A program made the position numbers and the translations under genes. Shown here piece by piece: positions 33,864 to 42,124 of a DNA stretch of 61,445 nucleotides. How positions within the stretch are numbered: position 1 is the first letter of the stretch; each line of letters opens with the position of its first letter. The notes under the pieces are model-generated. The model worked only from the letters and a program-made list of their open reading frames with translations, was not told the DNA's origin and did no database searches. The DNA comes from Clostridiales bacterium (GTDB lineage: Bacteria > Bacillota > Sulfobacillia > RBS10-35), in the NCBI GenBank assembly GCA_018729555.1, contig JAHHQG010000037.1, forward strand, positions 1-61,445, read 5' to 3'.

Positions 33864-35427
33864 GGGACGAGAAGTATGCCTCCAGGCCGCGGACGATGGC
33901 GTCCGCGGCTTTTTCCTTGTAGAGGGGATCCTTCATGACGGCCACATCTTGAGGGTTGCTGACAAACCCCATCTCGACGAGGATGGCGGGGGCATCCACC
34001 GGAGTGACGACGTAGTAACGCTGCGCCCTTCCGTACTGGGACACGAGCCGCGGAAGGCCGAGATCCTGGGAGATGCGTTCTTCTACGAGGGACGCCAGCC
34101 GGCGGCTGGCCTCCACGTTGAGGTTGAGGGGGCTGTAGTAGACCGCCACCCCCCTCACCTTGGGCGAAGGAGCCACATCGTGGTGGATGGAGATGACCAC
34201 GTCCGGTTGGGCCTCCTGCATCCGCTGAACCCGGGCTTCCAGCTCCCGGCCGTCTCCGCGGAGAGGTTCGTCGCTGGTGCGGGTGTACACAACCCTGGCC
34301 CCGAGGGCCTTTAGCTTTTCGCCTAGAGCCAGGGCGATCTCCAGGTTCTTATCCTTTTCCAGAAATCCGCCGAGGGAGCTGACGGCCCCTTCATCCTTCC
34401 CCCCGTGGCCCGGGTCGATGGCGATCACCCGTCCGTCCCACGAAGCCGGTGCTTCCCGGACCCAAAGACCCTCGGGATGGCGAAGGATCTGGTAGGGCGG
34501 GTGAAGGGGAAGGCGCAGAAAAGCGCTTCCCCCCTCTTCCCACGCCCCCTCGGCCTCAGCCGACGGTGCCAGCCATGTTCCCGGGAAGCGCAGGAGGAGG
34601 CCTTCCTTTTCCACCTGGGTTTCCACCGCCACCTCTCCCATCAGGCGGATGACAAACCCTTCATCCCTCTTCTCCCAGCCCTCTAGCCGCCGCCCAAAGG
34701 ATCCTTCCAAAAGCCCTCTTCGCGCCTGGGTGAGGGTCCAGAAGGAAGGTCGGGAAAAGGCGAGCTCCAGCCCGGAAGGGCTAGCTTTGAGGGCAGACCA
34801 TTCCGCCACCGCCAGGGGGAACACCCAGGCAGGGTCGGGGAGTTGGAGATGCAAGAAGGTCAGCCTTCCCTCCTCCCATCGCCAGAGGGGCCACCATCGC
34901 GGCTCTTCCAGGCGGAAAAAGGTCTCCCCTTCGGGACGCCTCTCGAGAAGAAGATGGCTTTCCCCCCACGCCAGGGTGAACCGCCAAAGACCCGGCCGGT
35001 ATTCCTCATACCGAACCTCATAGGGGTTAGGGCTGAACACCAGGTGGCGGCCCTCTACCCAGGTTTCGCTGCCGTCGGGGAGGGCGATGCGGAAGTAAGA
35101 GCTCCTTTGACCCGTCACCAGGTAAAGACCCGGAGGCACCGGAGGACCCGGGTCGGCATAGTAGGCGCCTTGGCGGAAGCTGGGGGCCGATCTCCCCTCG
35201 ATGCGGGCCGTTTCAAAGGCAGAGGGCGTGGCCGGCGGTGCCTCCTCCGCTTCCTCGACGGGGGGTTCGTCGGGAACCGCCAGGGTAGGCCGGTCCGCCG
35301 CCATGGTCCCCAGACGCAAGGCACCTGCCCAACCCAGAAGAAGGAGCGCCCCTACCCAAAAAACACCCCAGACCCAGGGGCGCTTCCGGCGCCTTCGCCG
35401 GTCTCGGCGGCTCATTTCCGGAACCAA
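33853..35427 (-). CDS. N-acetylmuramoyl-L-alanine amidase (Amidase_3) with N-terminal extension
   Basis: A 524-residue protein. A very basic N terminus ([11 protein letters not shown]), one membrane helix (about residues 17-38), a roughly 280-residue beta-rich region of unknown fold, and a C-terminal Amidase_3 domain from about residue 335. This has zinc motif [33 protein letters not shown] and catalytic Glu in [10 protein letters not shown]. It cleaves the stem peptide from peptidoglycan. The middle region may be an AMIN-like wall-binding part (inference). TTG start behind GAGGGGG; ATG 35415 is the alternative. Convergent with sodA. Confidence 0.9.
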   Translation of the reverse strand: MVPEMSRRDRRRRRKRPWVWGVFWVGALLLLGWAGALRLGTMAADRPTLAVPDEPPVEEAEEAPPATPSAFETARIEGRSAPSFRQGAYYADPGPPVPPGLYLVTGQRSSYFRIALPDGSETWVEGRHLVFSPNPYEVRYEEYRPGLWRFTLAWGESHLLLERRPEGETFFRLEEPRWWPLWRWEEGRLTFLHLQLPDPAWVFPLAVAEWSALKASPSGLELAFSRPSFWTLTQARRGLLEGSFGRRLEGWEKRDEGFVIRLMGEVAVETQVEKEGLLLRFPGTWLAPSAEAEGAWEEGGSAFLRLPLHPPYQILRHPEGLWVREAPASWDGRVIAIDPGHGGKDEGAVSSLGGFLEKDKNLEIALALGEKLKALGARVVYTRTSDEPLRGDGRELEARVQRMQEAQPDVVISIHHDVAPSPKVRGVAVYYSPLNLNVEASRRLASLVEERISQDLGLPRLVSQYGRAQRYYVVTPVDAPAILVEMGFVSNPQDVAVMKDPLYKEKAADAIVRGLEAYFSSLIP

Positions 35428-35455
35428 GGATCCCCCTCTTTTTTTCAGGTGGACG

Positions 35456-35484
35456 TTGCAAGGGATCTCCCCGTTCCCTAAAAT
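35456..35484 (+). promoter_or_regulatory. Promoter of tRNA-Gly/tRNA-Thr
   Basis: TTGCAA (35456-35461), 17-base spacer, TAAAAT (35479-35484), 13 bases before tRNA-Gly. Confidence 0.7.
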
Positions 35485-35497
35485 GAAGGGTGCGCGT

Positions 35498-35571
35498 GCG
35501 GGTGTAGTTCAATGGTAGAACGGAGGCTTCCCAAGCCTCAGACGAGGGTTCGATTCCCTTCACCCGCTCCA
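35498..35571 (+). tRNA. tRNA-Gly (anticodon TCC)
   Basis: Acceptor GCGGGTG/CACCCGC, anticodon stem GAGGC/GCCTC with loop TTCCCAA giving TCC (reads GGA/GGG), T-loop GTTCGATTC, discriminator T and encoded CCA. Three bases before tRNA-Thr. Confidence 0.96.
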
Positions 35572-35574
35572 TAT

Positions 35575-35650
35575 GCTGGCGTAGCTCAGTCGGCAGAGCG
35601 AGCGATTCGTAATCGCTAGGTCGAGGGTTCGACTCCCTCCGCCAGCTCCA
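35575..35650 (+). tRNA. tRNA-Thr (anticodon CGT)
   Basis: Acceptor GCTGGCG/CGCCAGC, anticodon stem AGCGA/TCGCT with loop TTCGTAA giving CGT (reads ACG), discriminator T and encoded CCA. Second gene of the tRNA pair. Confidence 0.96.
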
Positions 35651-35660
35651 TTCTTAATTG

Positions 35661-35686
35661 GACCCCCAAGGGGGTCTCTTCTTTTA
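35661..35686 (+). terminator. Intrinsic terminator of the tRNA-Gly/Thr transcript
   Basis: GACCCCC/GGGGGTC stem around AA, followed by TCTTCTTTT. The tail overlaps the 3' end of the facing proline dehydrogenase gene. Confidence 0.75.
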
Positions 35687-36640
35687 CCCCCGGCCGATCC
35701 AGCTCCGCCACACCAGGGACACGTTGGCCGGCCGCTCCGCCAGCCGGCGCATGAAATAGGGGTACCAGTCTTTCCCGAAGGGCGTCGCCACCAGGACCTT
35801 GTATCCCTGGGCCAAGACTCCTTCCTGCAGGGACGGACGGATGCCGTAAAGCATCTGGAATTCGAAGCGGTCCCGGCCGATTCCCTCGTTTTCCGTCCAT
35901 TCCTGGATCTTTTGGATGAGACGGTCATCGTGGGTGGCCGCCGCCACATAGCACCCGTTCCGGAGGCCCATCTGCACCAGCTCCAGATACTTTTTGTCGA
36001 TGGTCTTCCGGTCCTGGTAGGCGACGGAGGCTGGTTCCATGTAGGCCCCTTTCACGATGCGCACATTGGGCTGAAAGGGGAGGAGATCCTTGAGGTCCTT
36101 GGGGGAGCGGTGAAGGTAGGCCTGGAGCACGATCCCCACGTTCTCAAAGCCCTTTTCCCGCAGGCGGCGGTAGATGGATAGGGTGGCATCGACGTAATAG
36201 GACTCTTCCATATCCATCCGGATGAAGTGGCCGGCAGGGGGTAGCACAGCGCCTTCCCGGCGGGAAAGATCCCGGGCCAGGGTGAGGAGCTCTACCATGT
36301 GACCGAAGGCCACATCTTCCGAGATACCCAGACCCAGATGGCTGAGCTTTAGCGCCACATTGCACCGGAGCTTTTCCCGGGAAAGCCGTTCCAAGATCTC
36401 GGCATAGGCCTCCTTCACCTTTTCCGCTGCCGCCGGGTCCTCCACCGCTTCTCCCAAAAGAGTGGTATTGGCGTGAAAGCCCCGTTCATTCAGCCGGCGC
36501 AGCACCGCCACGCATTCATCCAGGGTCGTCCCCGCGATGAACCGGTGGATGCCGAGGCGATTTCCGTGGCGGTAGGCGAAGCGGGCAAGGCGAGGATTGC
36601 GGGAAAAGGACAAAAGAAGCGAACGGGCTATGCTGGCCAA
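35684..36640 (-). CDS. Proline dehydrogenase
   Basis: A 318-residue monofunctional proline dehydrogenase (FAD-dependent TIM barrel), close to the Thermus/Deinococcus and Bacillus size. Motifs: IRMDMEESYYVDATL, GIVLQAYLHRSPKDL, VRIVKGAYMEPASVAYQDR, AAATHDDRLI, FEFQMLYGIRPS. It oxidises proline to pyrroline-5-carboxylate, passing electrons to the quinone pool. No P5C dehydrogenase is in the window. A 12-bp core matching the Noc-binding site (36373-36384) falls inside the gene. Confidence 0.94.
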   Translation of the reverse strand: MASIARSLLLSFSRNPRLARFAYRHGNRLGIHRFIAGTTLDECVAVLRRLNERGFHANTTLLGEAVEDPAAAEKVKEAYAEILERLSREKLRCNVALKLSHLGLGISEDVAFGHMVELLTLARDLSRREGAVLPPAGHFIRMDMEESYYVDATLSIYRRLREKGFENVGIVLQAYLHRSPKDLKDLLPFQPNVRIVKGAYMEPASVAYQDRKTIDKKYLELVQMGLRNGCYVAAATHDDRLIQKIQEWTENEGIGRDRFEFQMLYGIRPSLQEGVLAQGYKVLVATPFGKDWYPYFMRRLAERPANVSLVWRSWIGRG

Positions 36641-36732
36641 GATATCCCCTCTTTCTTGCGCTTTTCATTGTAGCGCTCCGTCAAAGGGGTGAAGGGCCTT
36701 GGGTTACCATAGGGGAAGGGAGGAAGGCGCCT

Positions 36733-37356
36733 ATGGAAGGTGAAGGGAAGATCCGGCTGGCCATTATCTACTACAGCGCCACGGGCACGATCCATGCCCT
36801 CGCTACCCACGCCAAGGTTGTGGCGGAAGCGGATGGGGCGGAGGTGCGCCTGCGCCTGGTGAAAGAGCTGGCGCCGCCCGAAGCCATCGCTGCCAATCCC
36901 CGATGGCAGGCCTTTTACGAAGCCCACCGGGATGACCCCAAAGCGGAGCCCGAGGATCTGGTATGGGCCGATGCCATGCTCTTCGGTCTTCCCGCCCGTT
37001 ACGGCAACATGCCCGCCCAGATGAAAGAGTTCATCGATTCCCTGGGGCCGGTTTGGTCCAAAGGGCTCCTGGCCGATAAGCCCGTCTCCGCCTTTGCCAG
37101 CACCCAGAATCCCCACGGCGGACAGGAAAGCACCCTCCTCTCTTTTTACCAGACGGTCTATCACTGGGGTGCCGTGGTGGTGACTCCCGGGTACACCCAT
37201 CCCGATGTATACAAGGCGGGCGGCAATCCTTATGGAACCACCGCCAACGCCGGCCAAGTGGGGGACGGGGAGCGGGCAGCCATCGCCCACCAGACCCGGC
37301 GCCTCCTGGCCTATGCCCGCGCCCTCCGAACCCTGAGGTCCCGTCAGGAGACGTAA
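36733..37356 (+). CDS. wrbA: NAD(P)H:quinone oxidoreductase, WrbA type
   Basis: A 207-residue flavodoxin-like protein: FMN phosphate loop YYSATGTIHALA, then WADAMLFGLPARYGNMPAQMKEFIDSLGPVW and FASTQNPHGGQESTLLSFYQTVYHWGAVVVTPGYT, all WrbA hallmarks. Two-electron quinone reduction against oxidative stress. Probably transcribed with the mod genes 12 bases downstream, but function differs. Confidence 0.92.
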   Translation: MEGEGKIRLAIIYYSATGTIHALATHAKVVAEADGAEVRLRLVKELAPPEAIAANPRWQAFYEAHRDDPKAEPEDLVWADAMLFGLPARYGNMPAQMKEFIDSLGPVWSKGLLADKPVSAFASTQNPHGGQESTLLSFYQTVYHWGAVVVTPGYTHPDVYKAGGNPYGTTANAGQVGDGERAAIAHQTRRLLAYARALRTLRSRQET

Positions 37357-37367
37357 GGGGCAGTCCC

Positions 37368-38066
37368 ATGTTGCAGGTGGCGGTAGAGAAATCCTTTCCA
37401 GGCTTTACCCTTAAGGCCCGCGCCAACTTCGGCCCCGGAGTGACCGCCCTCATGGGCCCCTCGGGCGCCGGCAAAACCACCCTCTTGAACCTCATCGCGG
37501 GCCTCCTCCATCCCGACCGGGGGGAGATCCGGTGGGGAGATGAAGTATTTTTCGCCCCGGGAAAGCGGCCCCTTCCTCCGGAAAAGCGGCGCATCGGCTA
37601 CGTCTTCCAAGACTTGGCCCTCTTTCCCCACCTGACGGTCTGGCAGAACGTGATCTACGGCCTTCCCCGGGGCCTTTCCCCGGAAGAGGCAGGGGTCGAA
37701 GAGTCCCTCCGGGAAACTGGCCTCTGGCCTTTGCGCCACCGCTACCCTCGCCATCTTTCCGGCGGGGAAAAGCAAAGGGTAGCCCTCCTCCGTGCCCTCC
37801 TTCCCCGTCCCCGTCTCCTCTTGCTGGACGAGCCCTTTGCGGCCCTCGATCCCGACACCAAGCGCCAGGCCCAGGATTTCCTCCGGACCGTCCTTCGCTG
37901 GTATGACACCCCGGCCCTTTTGGTCACCCACGACGGAGAAGATGCCCGACGCCTGGCCCAGACGGTGCACGTGATGGAAAGGGGACGGCTCAACTGGCCC
38001 GAAGAAGGGGAAGAGCAGGGAGAATGGAAAGAACCGAAAGCGAAGACGGGGCAAGGACGTGGGTAG
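37368..38066 (+). CDS. modC: Molybdate-type ABC transporter ATP-binding protein
   Basis: A 232-residue ABC ATPase. Walker A GPSGAGKTTLLNLIAG, Q-loop YVFQDLALFPHLT, signature HLSGGEKQRVALLRALL, Walker B LLLLDEPFAALD, switch His in LVTHDGEDA. It lacks the C-terminal TOBE/molybdate-binding domain of E. coli ModC. The MxxAVEKSFPGFTLKAR-like beginning is ModC-like. Substrate inferred from the neighbouring ModA. Overlaps modA by eight bases. Confidence 0.87.
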   Translation: MLQVAVEKSFPGFTLKARANFGPGVTALMGPSGAGKTTLLNLIAGLLHPDRGEIRWGDEVFFAPGKRPLPPEKRRIGYVFQDLALFPHLTVWQNVIYGLPRGLSPEEAGVEESLRETGLWPLRHRYPRHLSGGEKQRVALLRALLPRPRLLLLDEPFAALDPDTKRQAQDFLRTVLRWYDTPALLVTHDGEDARRLAQTVHVMERGRLNWPEEGEEQGEWKEPKAKTGQGRG

Positions 38067-38841
38067 GGCGAAGGTTTGGATCCTTCTCATCTTGGTGTCC
38101 ATGGCGGCTTTGGCCGGCTGCGGCCCAGAGGCTTCACCTGCGGAGTTCACCGTTTCGGCGGCCGTCAGCCTGAAAGATGCCCTGGAGGCTTTCCAGCCCA
38201 TCTTTGAAAAGGAGCACGGGGTGAAGCTCCTCTACAACTTTGGAGCTTCCGGAACCCTCATGCAGCAGATTCTCCAGGGAGCTCCGGTAGATGTCTTCAT
38301 CTCGGCGGGAAGCAAACCCATGGATGACCTCGAGGCCAAGGGGAAGGTGGTCCCCGGCACCCGCCGGCCGGTGGTGAAAAACACCCTGGTGCTGGTGGTG
38401 CCGAAGGAAGTCTCCCAGGGGGATGCCCTCACCTTCCGCCGTTTGACCTCCGACGGGAACTTCCGCTTGGCCATCGGGGAGCCGGGGACGGTTCCCGCCG
38501 GGGCCTATGCCAAGCAGGTGCTGGAACATCTCGGGATCTATCAGCGGCTAGAGGCCGAAAAGCGCCTGGTGTTTGCCGGCGATGTCCGCCAGGTGCTGGC
38601 CTATGTGGAGCGGGGTGAAGTCGATGGGGGCCTGGTCTACAAGACCGATGCGGCCCTTTCCGAGAAGGTCCGGGTGACGGACGAGGCGCCCTCCGACTGG
38701 CATGAACCCATCGTCTACCCCGGGGCTGTGGTGGAAGGCACCGCCCATCCTGATCTGGCCCGGGAGTTCCTCCGCCAGCTTACGGAAGGAAAGGGGAAGG
38801 CTATCCTCGAGGATTACGGCTTCACGGTGGTGGAACCTTGA
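38059..38841 (+). CDS. modA: Molybdate ABC transporter substrate-binding lipoprotein
   Basis: A 260-residue lipoprotein: signal segment residues 5-20 with lipobox ALAGC, then mature ModA with FTVSAAVSLKDALEAFQPIFEK, NFGASGTLMQQILQGAPVDVFISAG, and GDVRQVLAYVERGEVDGGLVYKTDA. Binds molybdate or tungstate; which one is not visible. GTG start. Order modC-modA-modB is less usual than A-B-C. Confidence 0.93.
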   Translation: MGRAKVWILLILVSMAALAGCGPEASPAEFTVSAAVSLKDALEAFQPIFEKEHGVKLLYNFGASGTLMQQILQGAPVDVFISAGSKPMDDLEAKGKVVPGTRRPVVKNTLVLVVPKEVSQGDALTFRRLTSDGNFRLAIGEPGTVPAGAYAKQVLEHLGIYQRLEAEKRLVFAGDVRQVLAYVERGEVDGGLVYKTDAALSEKVRVTDEAPSDWHEPIVYPGAVVEGTAHPDLAREFLRQLTEGKGKAILEDYGFTVVEP

Positions 38842-39497
38842 TCCATCCCCTCTGGTTATCCCTGAAGGTTTCGCTGGTGGCCACCCTCCTCGTGGCGGTG
38901 ACCGGCGGCGTCCTGGGTTTTTATTTCAGCCGCCTCCATTTTCGCGGGAAAACCCTTGTGGAGGCCCTCCTGGTCCTCCCCATGGTCCTCCCCCCTACGG
39001 TCCTGGGGTTTGTCCTCCTCTACCTCGTTAGCCGGCAAGGGCCCCTGGGCTCCTTTCTCTACCACACCTTCGGCATCCAGATCGTCTTCACATGGTGGGG
39101 CGCTGTCCTGGCCTCCTCCGTGGTGGCCTTCCCCCTCATGTACCTCAACGCCACCGCCGCCTTCGGCGGCGTGGACCCCAAGCTGGAGATGGCCGCCCGC
39201 ACCCTGGGGAAATCGCCCTTCTACGTCTTCTGGACCATCACCCTTCCCTTGGCCTGGCCCACCCTTCTCTCGGGGATTGTCCTCAGCTTCGCCCGGGCCC
39301 TTGGGGAATTCGGCGCCACCCTGATGGTGGCAGGCTATATCCCGGGAAAGACCGATACCCTTCCCTTGGCCATCTTCTTCGCCGTGGCCAACGGCGAGGA
39401 CCAAAAAGCCCTCCTTTACGCCGCCATCGTGCTCGTCTTCGGATTTACCGTGGTGGCCTGGGTTCTTGCCACCAACCGTGGACGCCTCTTCAGGTAA
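38838..39497 (+). CDS. modB: Molybdate ABC transporter permease
   Basis: A 219-residue permease with about five membrane segments and the EAA loop EMAARTLGKSPFYVFWTITLPLAWP. ALGEFGATLMVAGYIPGKTDTLPLAIF is diagnostic of ModB. TTG start overlapping modA. An IS607-type element begins shortly after its stop. Confidence 0.94.
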   Translation: MIHPLWLSLKVSLVATLLVAVTGGVLGFYFSRLHFRGKTLVEALLVLPMVLPPTVLGFVLLYLVSRQGPLGSFLYHTFGIQIVFTWWGAVLASSVVAFPLMYLNATAAFGGVDPKLEMAARTLGKSPFYVFWTITLPLAWPTLLSGIVLSFARALGEFGATLMVAGYIPGKTDTLPLAIFFAVANGEDQKALLYAAIVLVFGFTVVAWVLATNRGRLFR

Positions 39498-39529
39498 GGC
39501 ATAGGCTTCCGTTCCGCAACTCATAGACA

Positions 39530-39780
39530 AATATCCCAAAGGGATACCGCCCCGGTTGCTTCCTGCTTCGTCGGCGGGGTGCTCGTAGACCGGGTTTTCC
39601 CGTTCCGCCGCAGAGCCCGTCTCCACAGGCGTCACTTCCCGCGGAACTCGCGGTAGAGCAGCCTACACGCCGGCTGCCAGGGCGAACTTGAGTAGATTCT
39701 TGGCCGCGTTCTCGTCCCGGTCGTGAGGCGCGCCGCACGCCGGACACGTCCACGCCCGGACAGAAAGCGATAGTTCCGAA
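39530..39780 (-). ncRNA. Candidate omega RNA (reRNA) of TnpB
   Basis: TnpB guide RNAs come from the 3' part of tnpB and the adjoining right end. Here about 130 non-coding bases follow the tnpB stop. They contain several hairpins (for example ACCGGGGCGGT and the terminal TATCCC/GGGATA at 39532-39546) and then unique sequence next to modB that would be the guide. Limits are inferred, not measured. Confidence 0.45.
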
Positions 39781-40886
39781 AGAACGTGGCCGCAGGAAGA
39801 GCACGTCTTCGACGTCGGTTCATAGCGGTTCACCTTCACGATGCATACACCCCGAAGCTTGGCTTTCGCTTCGAGGAACGCCTGGAAGGTACCCCAGCCG
39901 ACGTCGGTGATATGCCGCGCGAGGCGGTCGTTCTTCAGCATCCCGGCGATGTTTAAATCCTCGATGGCCATCACCGGATGTGTCCGGACGAGTTCGGTCG
40001 TGAGCTTGTGGAGGAAGTCCAGCCGGATGTTTCGAATCCGACGGTGGAGCCTGGCAATCTGTAGGCGGATCTTTTCGTAGTTCCTTGTGCGCCGCTTGAG
40101 TTTCCCGTCTTCCGCCCGCTCACCCCGGCGGGAAAGGCGCCGCTGGAGTCTTCGCAGTCGGCGAAGCGCCTTCCCGAGCGGTTTGGGCGTCCCAACTTTC
40201 CGAGCCGTCCCCGCTTCGTCCGCGATCGTGGCGAACGCCTCGAGGCCCACGTCGATCCCCGCCGCCGACCCCTTCGGCGGAATCGGATCGGGAATGTCTT
40301 CTTCCACCGTGAGGCTCACGAACCACCGATCGGCCTCGCGGCTCACAGTGGCGTGAAGAATGCGCCCTTGCGGAAGATACCTACGCACGGCACCACTCTT
40401 CTTCCGGCGGATGGGCTTTTCTTTGAGGCGGAGGGCGCCGATCCTGGGCAGCACGATGTGGCGCGCTTTACCGGGATGGCGCCGGTCTTCGCCGTCCAGA
40501 AGGAGCCGGATCGTACCTCTGCTGTTCTCCAGCCTGAAGCTGTCCCGCCGGTGGTGTTTGCGGCGGAACTTGGGATAGCCGACTTTGCGACCGGACTTGA
40601 GCCCGCGAAAGAAGTTTTTGAACGCCTTTTCCAGATCCCGAAGCGCTTCCTGCGGCGCCCATTTGGACACTTCGTACATCCACGGGAAGTCCGTCTTCTT
40701 GAGGCGGTTCAGTTCCCGGTGGAGTTCGATCGCATTTGTGGTGCGGCCTTCTTTTTCGTAGATCTCGATCCACCGCGCGAGGCCCCAGTTGTAGGCGAAG
40801 CGGGCGGCCCCGGCGTGCTTGGCGAGAAGGATGCGTTGTTCCGTGTTGGGATCGAGCTCGTACCGGTAGGCTCTATGGATCTTCAC
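39663..40886 (-). CDS. tnpB: TnpB RNA-guided endonuclease (IS607-associated)
   Basis: A 407-residue TnpB. N-terminal RAYRYELDPNTEQRILLAKHAGAARFAYNWGL; RuvC-like catalytic residues all present by position: Asp212 in AGIDVGLEAF, Glu309 in MAIEDLNIAGM, Asp391 in HDRDENAAKN. The zinc ribbon has four Cys (CSSCG... CPACG). Full length, no frameshift. G+C and codon use are lower and less skewed than in neighbours, consistent with acquisition. Relatives cut DNA using an omega RNA guide and help retain the element. GTG start overlapping tnpA. Confidence 0.93.
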   Translation of the reverse strand: MKIHRAYRYELDPNTEQRILLAKHAGAARFAYNWGLARWIEIYEKEGRTTNAIELHRELNRLKKTDFPWMYEVSKWAPQEALRDLEKAFKNFFRGLKSGRKVGYPKFRRKHHRRDSFRLENSRGTIRLLLDGEDRRHPGKARHIVLPRIGALRLKEKPIRRKKSGAVRRYLPQGRILHATVSREADRWFVSLTVEEDIPDPIPPKGSAAGIDVGLEAFATIADEAGTARKVGTPKPLGKALRRLRRLQRRLSRRGERAEDGKLKRRTRNYEKIRLQIARLHRRIRNIRLDFLHKLTTELVRTHPVMAIEDLNIAGMLKNDRLARHITDVGWGTFQAFLEAKAKLRGVCIVKVNRYEPTSKTCSSCGHVLSELSLSVRAWTCPACGAPHDRDENAAKNLLKFALAAGV

Positions 40887-41445
40887 GTTGCAGCGCCTCC
40901 AGTGCCTTTTTTGCCCGGCGTCTCGCGGAAGGCCTGCCGTACAGACGGGCAGCGAGGGACGTGAGCACTTCGGTCACATCGCGCACCAGATCGTCATCCA
41001 CCTCTCTTTCTTCGACCACCAGAATCCTTCGCCCCTGCGCCCGAAGGGCAGCGTCGATGAATTCAAAGCCGAAGCGCGTGAGCCGGCCCCGGTGTTCCAC
41101 CACGATCGTCGTCACGTTTGGATCGGAAAGAAGCTTCAAAAGTTCTTTCCGCCTGCCGTTCAAGCCGGACCCGACTTCCTTGACCGTCTTTCCGACCGAA
41201 AGGCCCTGGGCATTGGCGAATTCGAGAAGCCTCACCACCTGCCTTTCCAGATCGGCCTTTTGGTCGGAAGACGGCACCCGGGCGTAGAGGGCGACGAGGC
41301 CTTCCTTGGGTGCTTCGGGTTCGTGGACGAGGATCGTACCCGAGGGAGTGATTTCGAACGGCACGGGCATTTTGCCCTCTTTGACCCAGCGCCATGCCGT
41401 CTTATAGGTGATGCCGCGCTTTTTGGCCCATTGGCTGAGTTTCAG
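40873..41445 (-). CDS. tnpA: IS607-family TnpA, probably catalytically inactive
   Basis: About 190 residues if read from CTG 41445. The N-terminal helix-turn-helix LSQWAKKRGITYKTAWRWVKEGKMPVP continues upstream of the first ATG (41370), so the usual ATG call would cut off the DNA-binding domain. The resolvase domain follows: LYARVPSSDQKADLERQ and EHRGRLTRFGFEF. The nucleophile position (YARVS) is Pro, and the acidic residue of DRLxR is Gly; each differs by one transition from the usual codon. Only downstream Ser-Ser remain. Either a dead enzyme or an unusual variant. Confidence 0.82.
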   Translation of the reverse strand: MKLSQWAKKRGITYKTAWRWVKEGKMPVPFEITPSGTILVHEPEAPKEGLVALYARVPSSDQKADLERQVVRLLEFANAQGLSVGKTVKEVGSGLNGRRKELLKLLSDPNVTTIVVEHRGRLTRFGFEFIDAALRAQGRRILVVEEREVDDDLVRDVTEVLTSLAARLYGRPSARRRAKKALEALQREDP

Positions 41446-41522
41446 GGTATGTTTTACCTGAGAAAGAGACGAAGATCAATCGTATTTTAAGCTGCTGGCA
41501 ACCCCTAAAGGAGGTCGGTGCC

Positions 41523-42095
41523 ATGGACGTTCACGTGGAAACAGTCCTTAAGTCCCTGGAAGAGGAAGAAGAGAGGCGGCGGCGGGAAGGACGGCCTTCT
41601 CTCCTCTGCGTCGGAAGGGAAGGGGGCCAGCTCCTCCACGTCCCGGCCCTTTTGCGAAAACCCATGCGGGTTCTGGAAGTAGGCCTCTCCGCCGGCTACT
41701 CCACCCTCTGGATGGCTTCCGCCCTTTTGCCCGGTGCCTGCCTCTACACGGTGGAAAAGGACCCGACCAAAGTTAAGCTGGCGAGGGACCATCTCCGCCA
41801 AGCCGGCCTTCTGGACCGGGTGGAGATCCTCGAAGGGCTGGCCCTCTCCCACCTGAAGGACCTGCGCCAACCCCTCGACATGGTCTTTCTGGACGCCGCG
41901 AAGGACGAATACGTCGCCTACCTGAAGGCAGTAGAACCCCTCCTCACGCCCGGGGCGGTGGTGGTGGCCGACAACGTCCTTTCCCACCGGGAAGCCCTCC
42001 AGCCTTACGTGGATTATGTCCGCCGCCATCCTGCCTTTCGCTCCTTCACCTTCCCCCTGGGAAACGGCCTGGAGGTCACCGTCAAGATCGCATAA
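41523..42095 (+). CDS. SAM-dependent O-methyltransferase (YrrM/COMT-like)
   Basis: A 190-residue class I methyltransferase: VLEVGLSAGYSTLWMASALLPGACLYTVEKD (SAM loop), LDMVFLDAAKDEYVAYL (metal-binding Asp) and VVADNVLSH, the catechol O-methyltransferase family pattern. In Bacillus, yrrM modifies wobble uridine (5-hydroxyuridine) of tRNA; that role is possible here. ATG follows AAAGGAGG. Confidence 0.87.
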   Translation: MDVHVETVLKSLEEEEERRRREGRPSLLCVGREGGQLLHVPALLRKPMRVLEVGLSAGYSTLWMASALLPGACLYTVEKDPTKVKLARDHLRQAGLLDRVEILEGLALSHLKDLRQPLDMVFLDAAKDEYVAYLKAVEPLLTPGAVVVADNVLSHREALQPYVDYVRRHPAFRSFTFPLGNGLEVTVKIA

Positions 42096-42124
42096 GGGGC
42101 TTTCCTTCGGGACATGATGTCGCC

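Larger units (their letters stand above)
39525..41500 (-). mobile_element. IS607-family insertion element with tnpA and tnpB
   Basis: Contains a serine-recombinase-type tnpA and a downstream tnpB overlapping by 14 bases, both leftward, the standard IS607 arrangement, inserted between modB and an O-methyltransferase gene. IS607 elements lack inverted repeats and target duplications, so ends are approximate. The right end is placed at the terminal hairpin TATCCC/GGGATA (39532-39546). The tnpA catalytic residues are mutated, so the copy is probably unable to move itself. Confidence 0.75.

Noticed and set aside
34565-34585. Additional Noc-binding site at GTTCCCGGGAAG
   Set aside because: Only ten core bases match; such CCCGGG words are common in this GC-rich sequence.
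41523-41545. Second parS site at GTTCACGTGGAAACA
   Set aside because: The two half-sites are out of register by a base, so the palindrome is broken.
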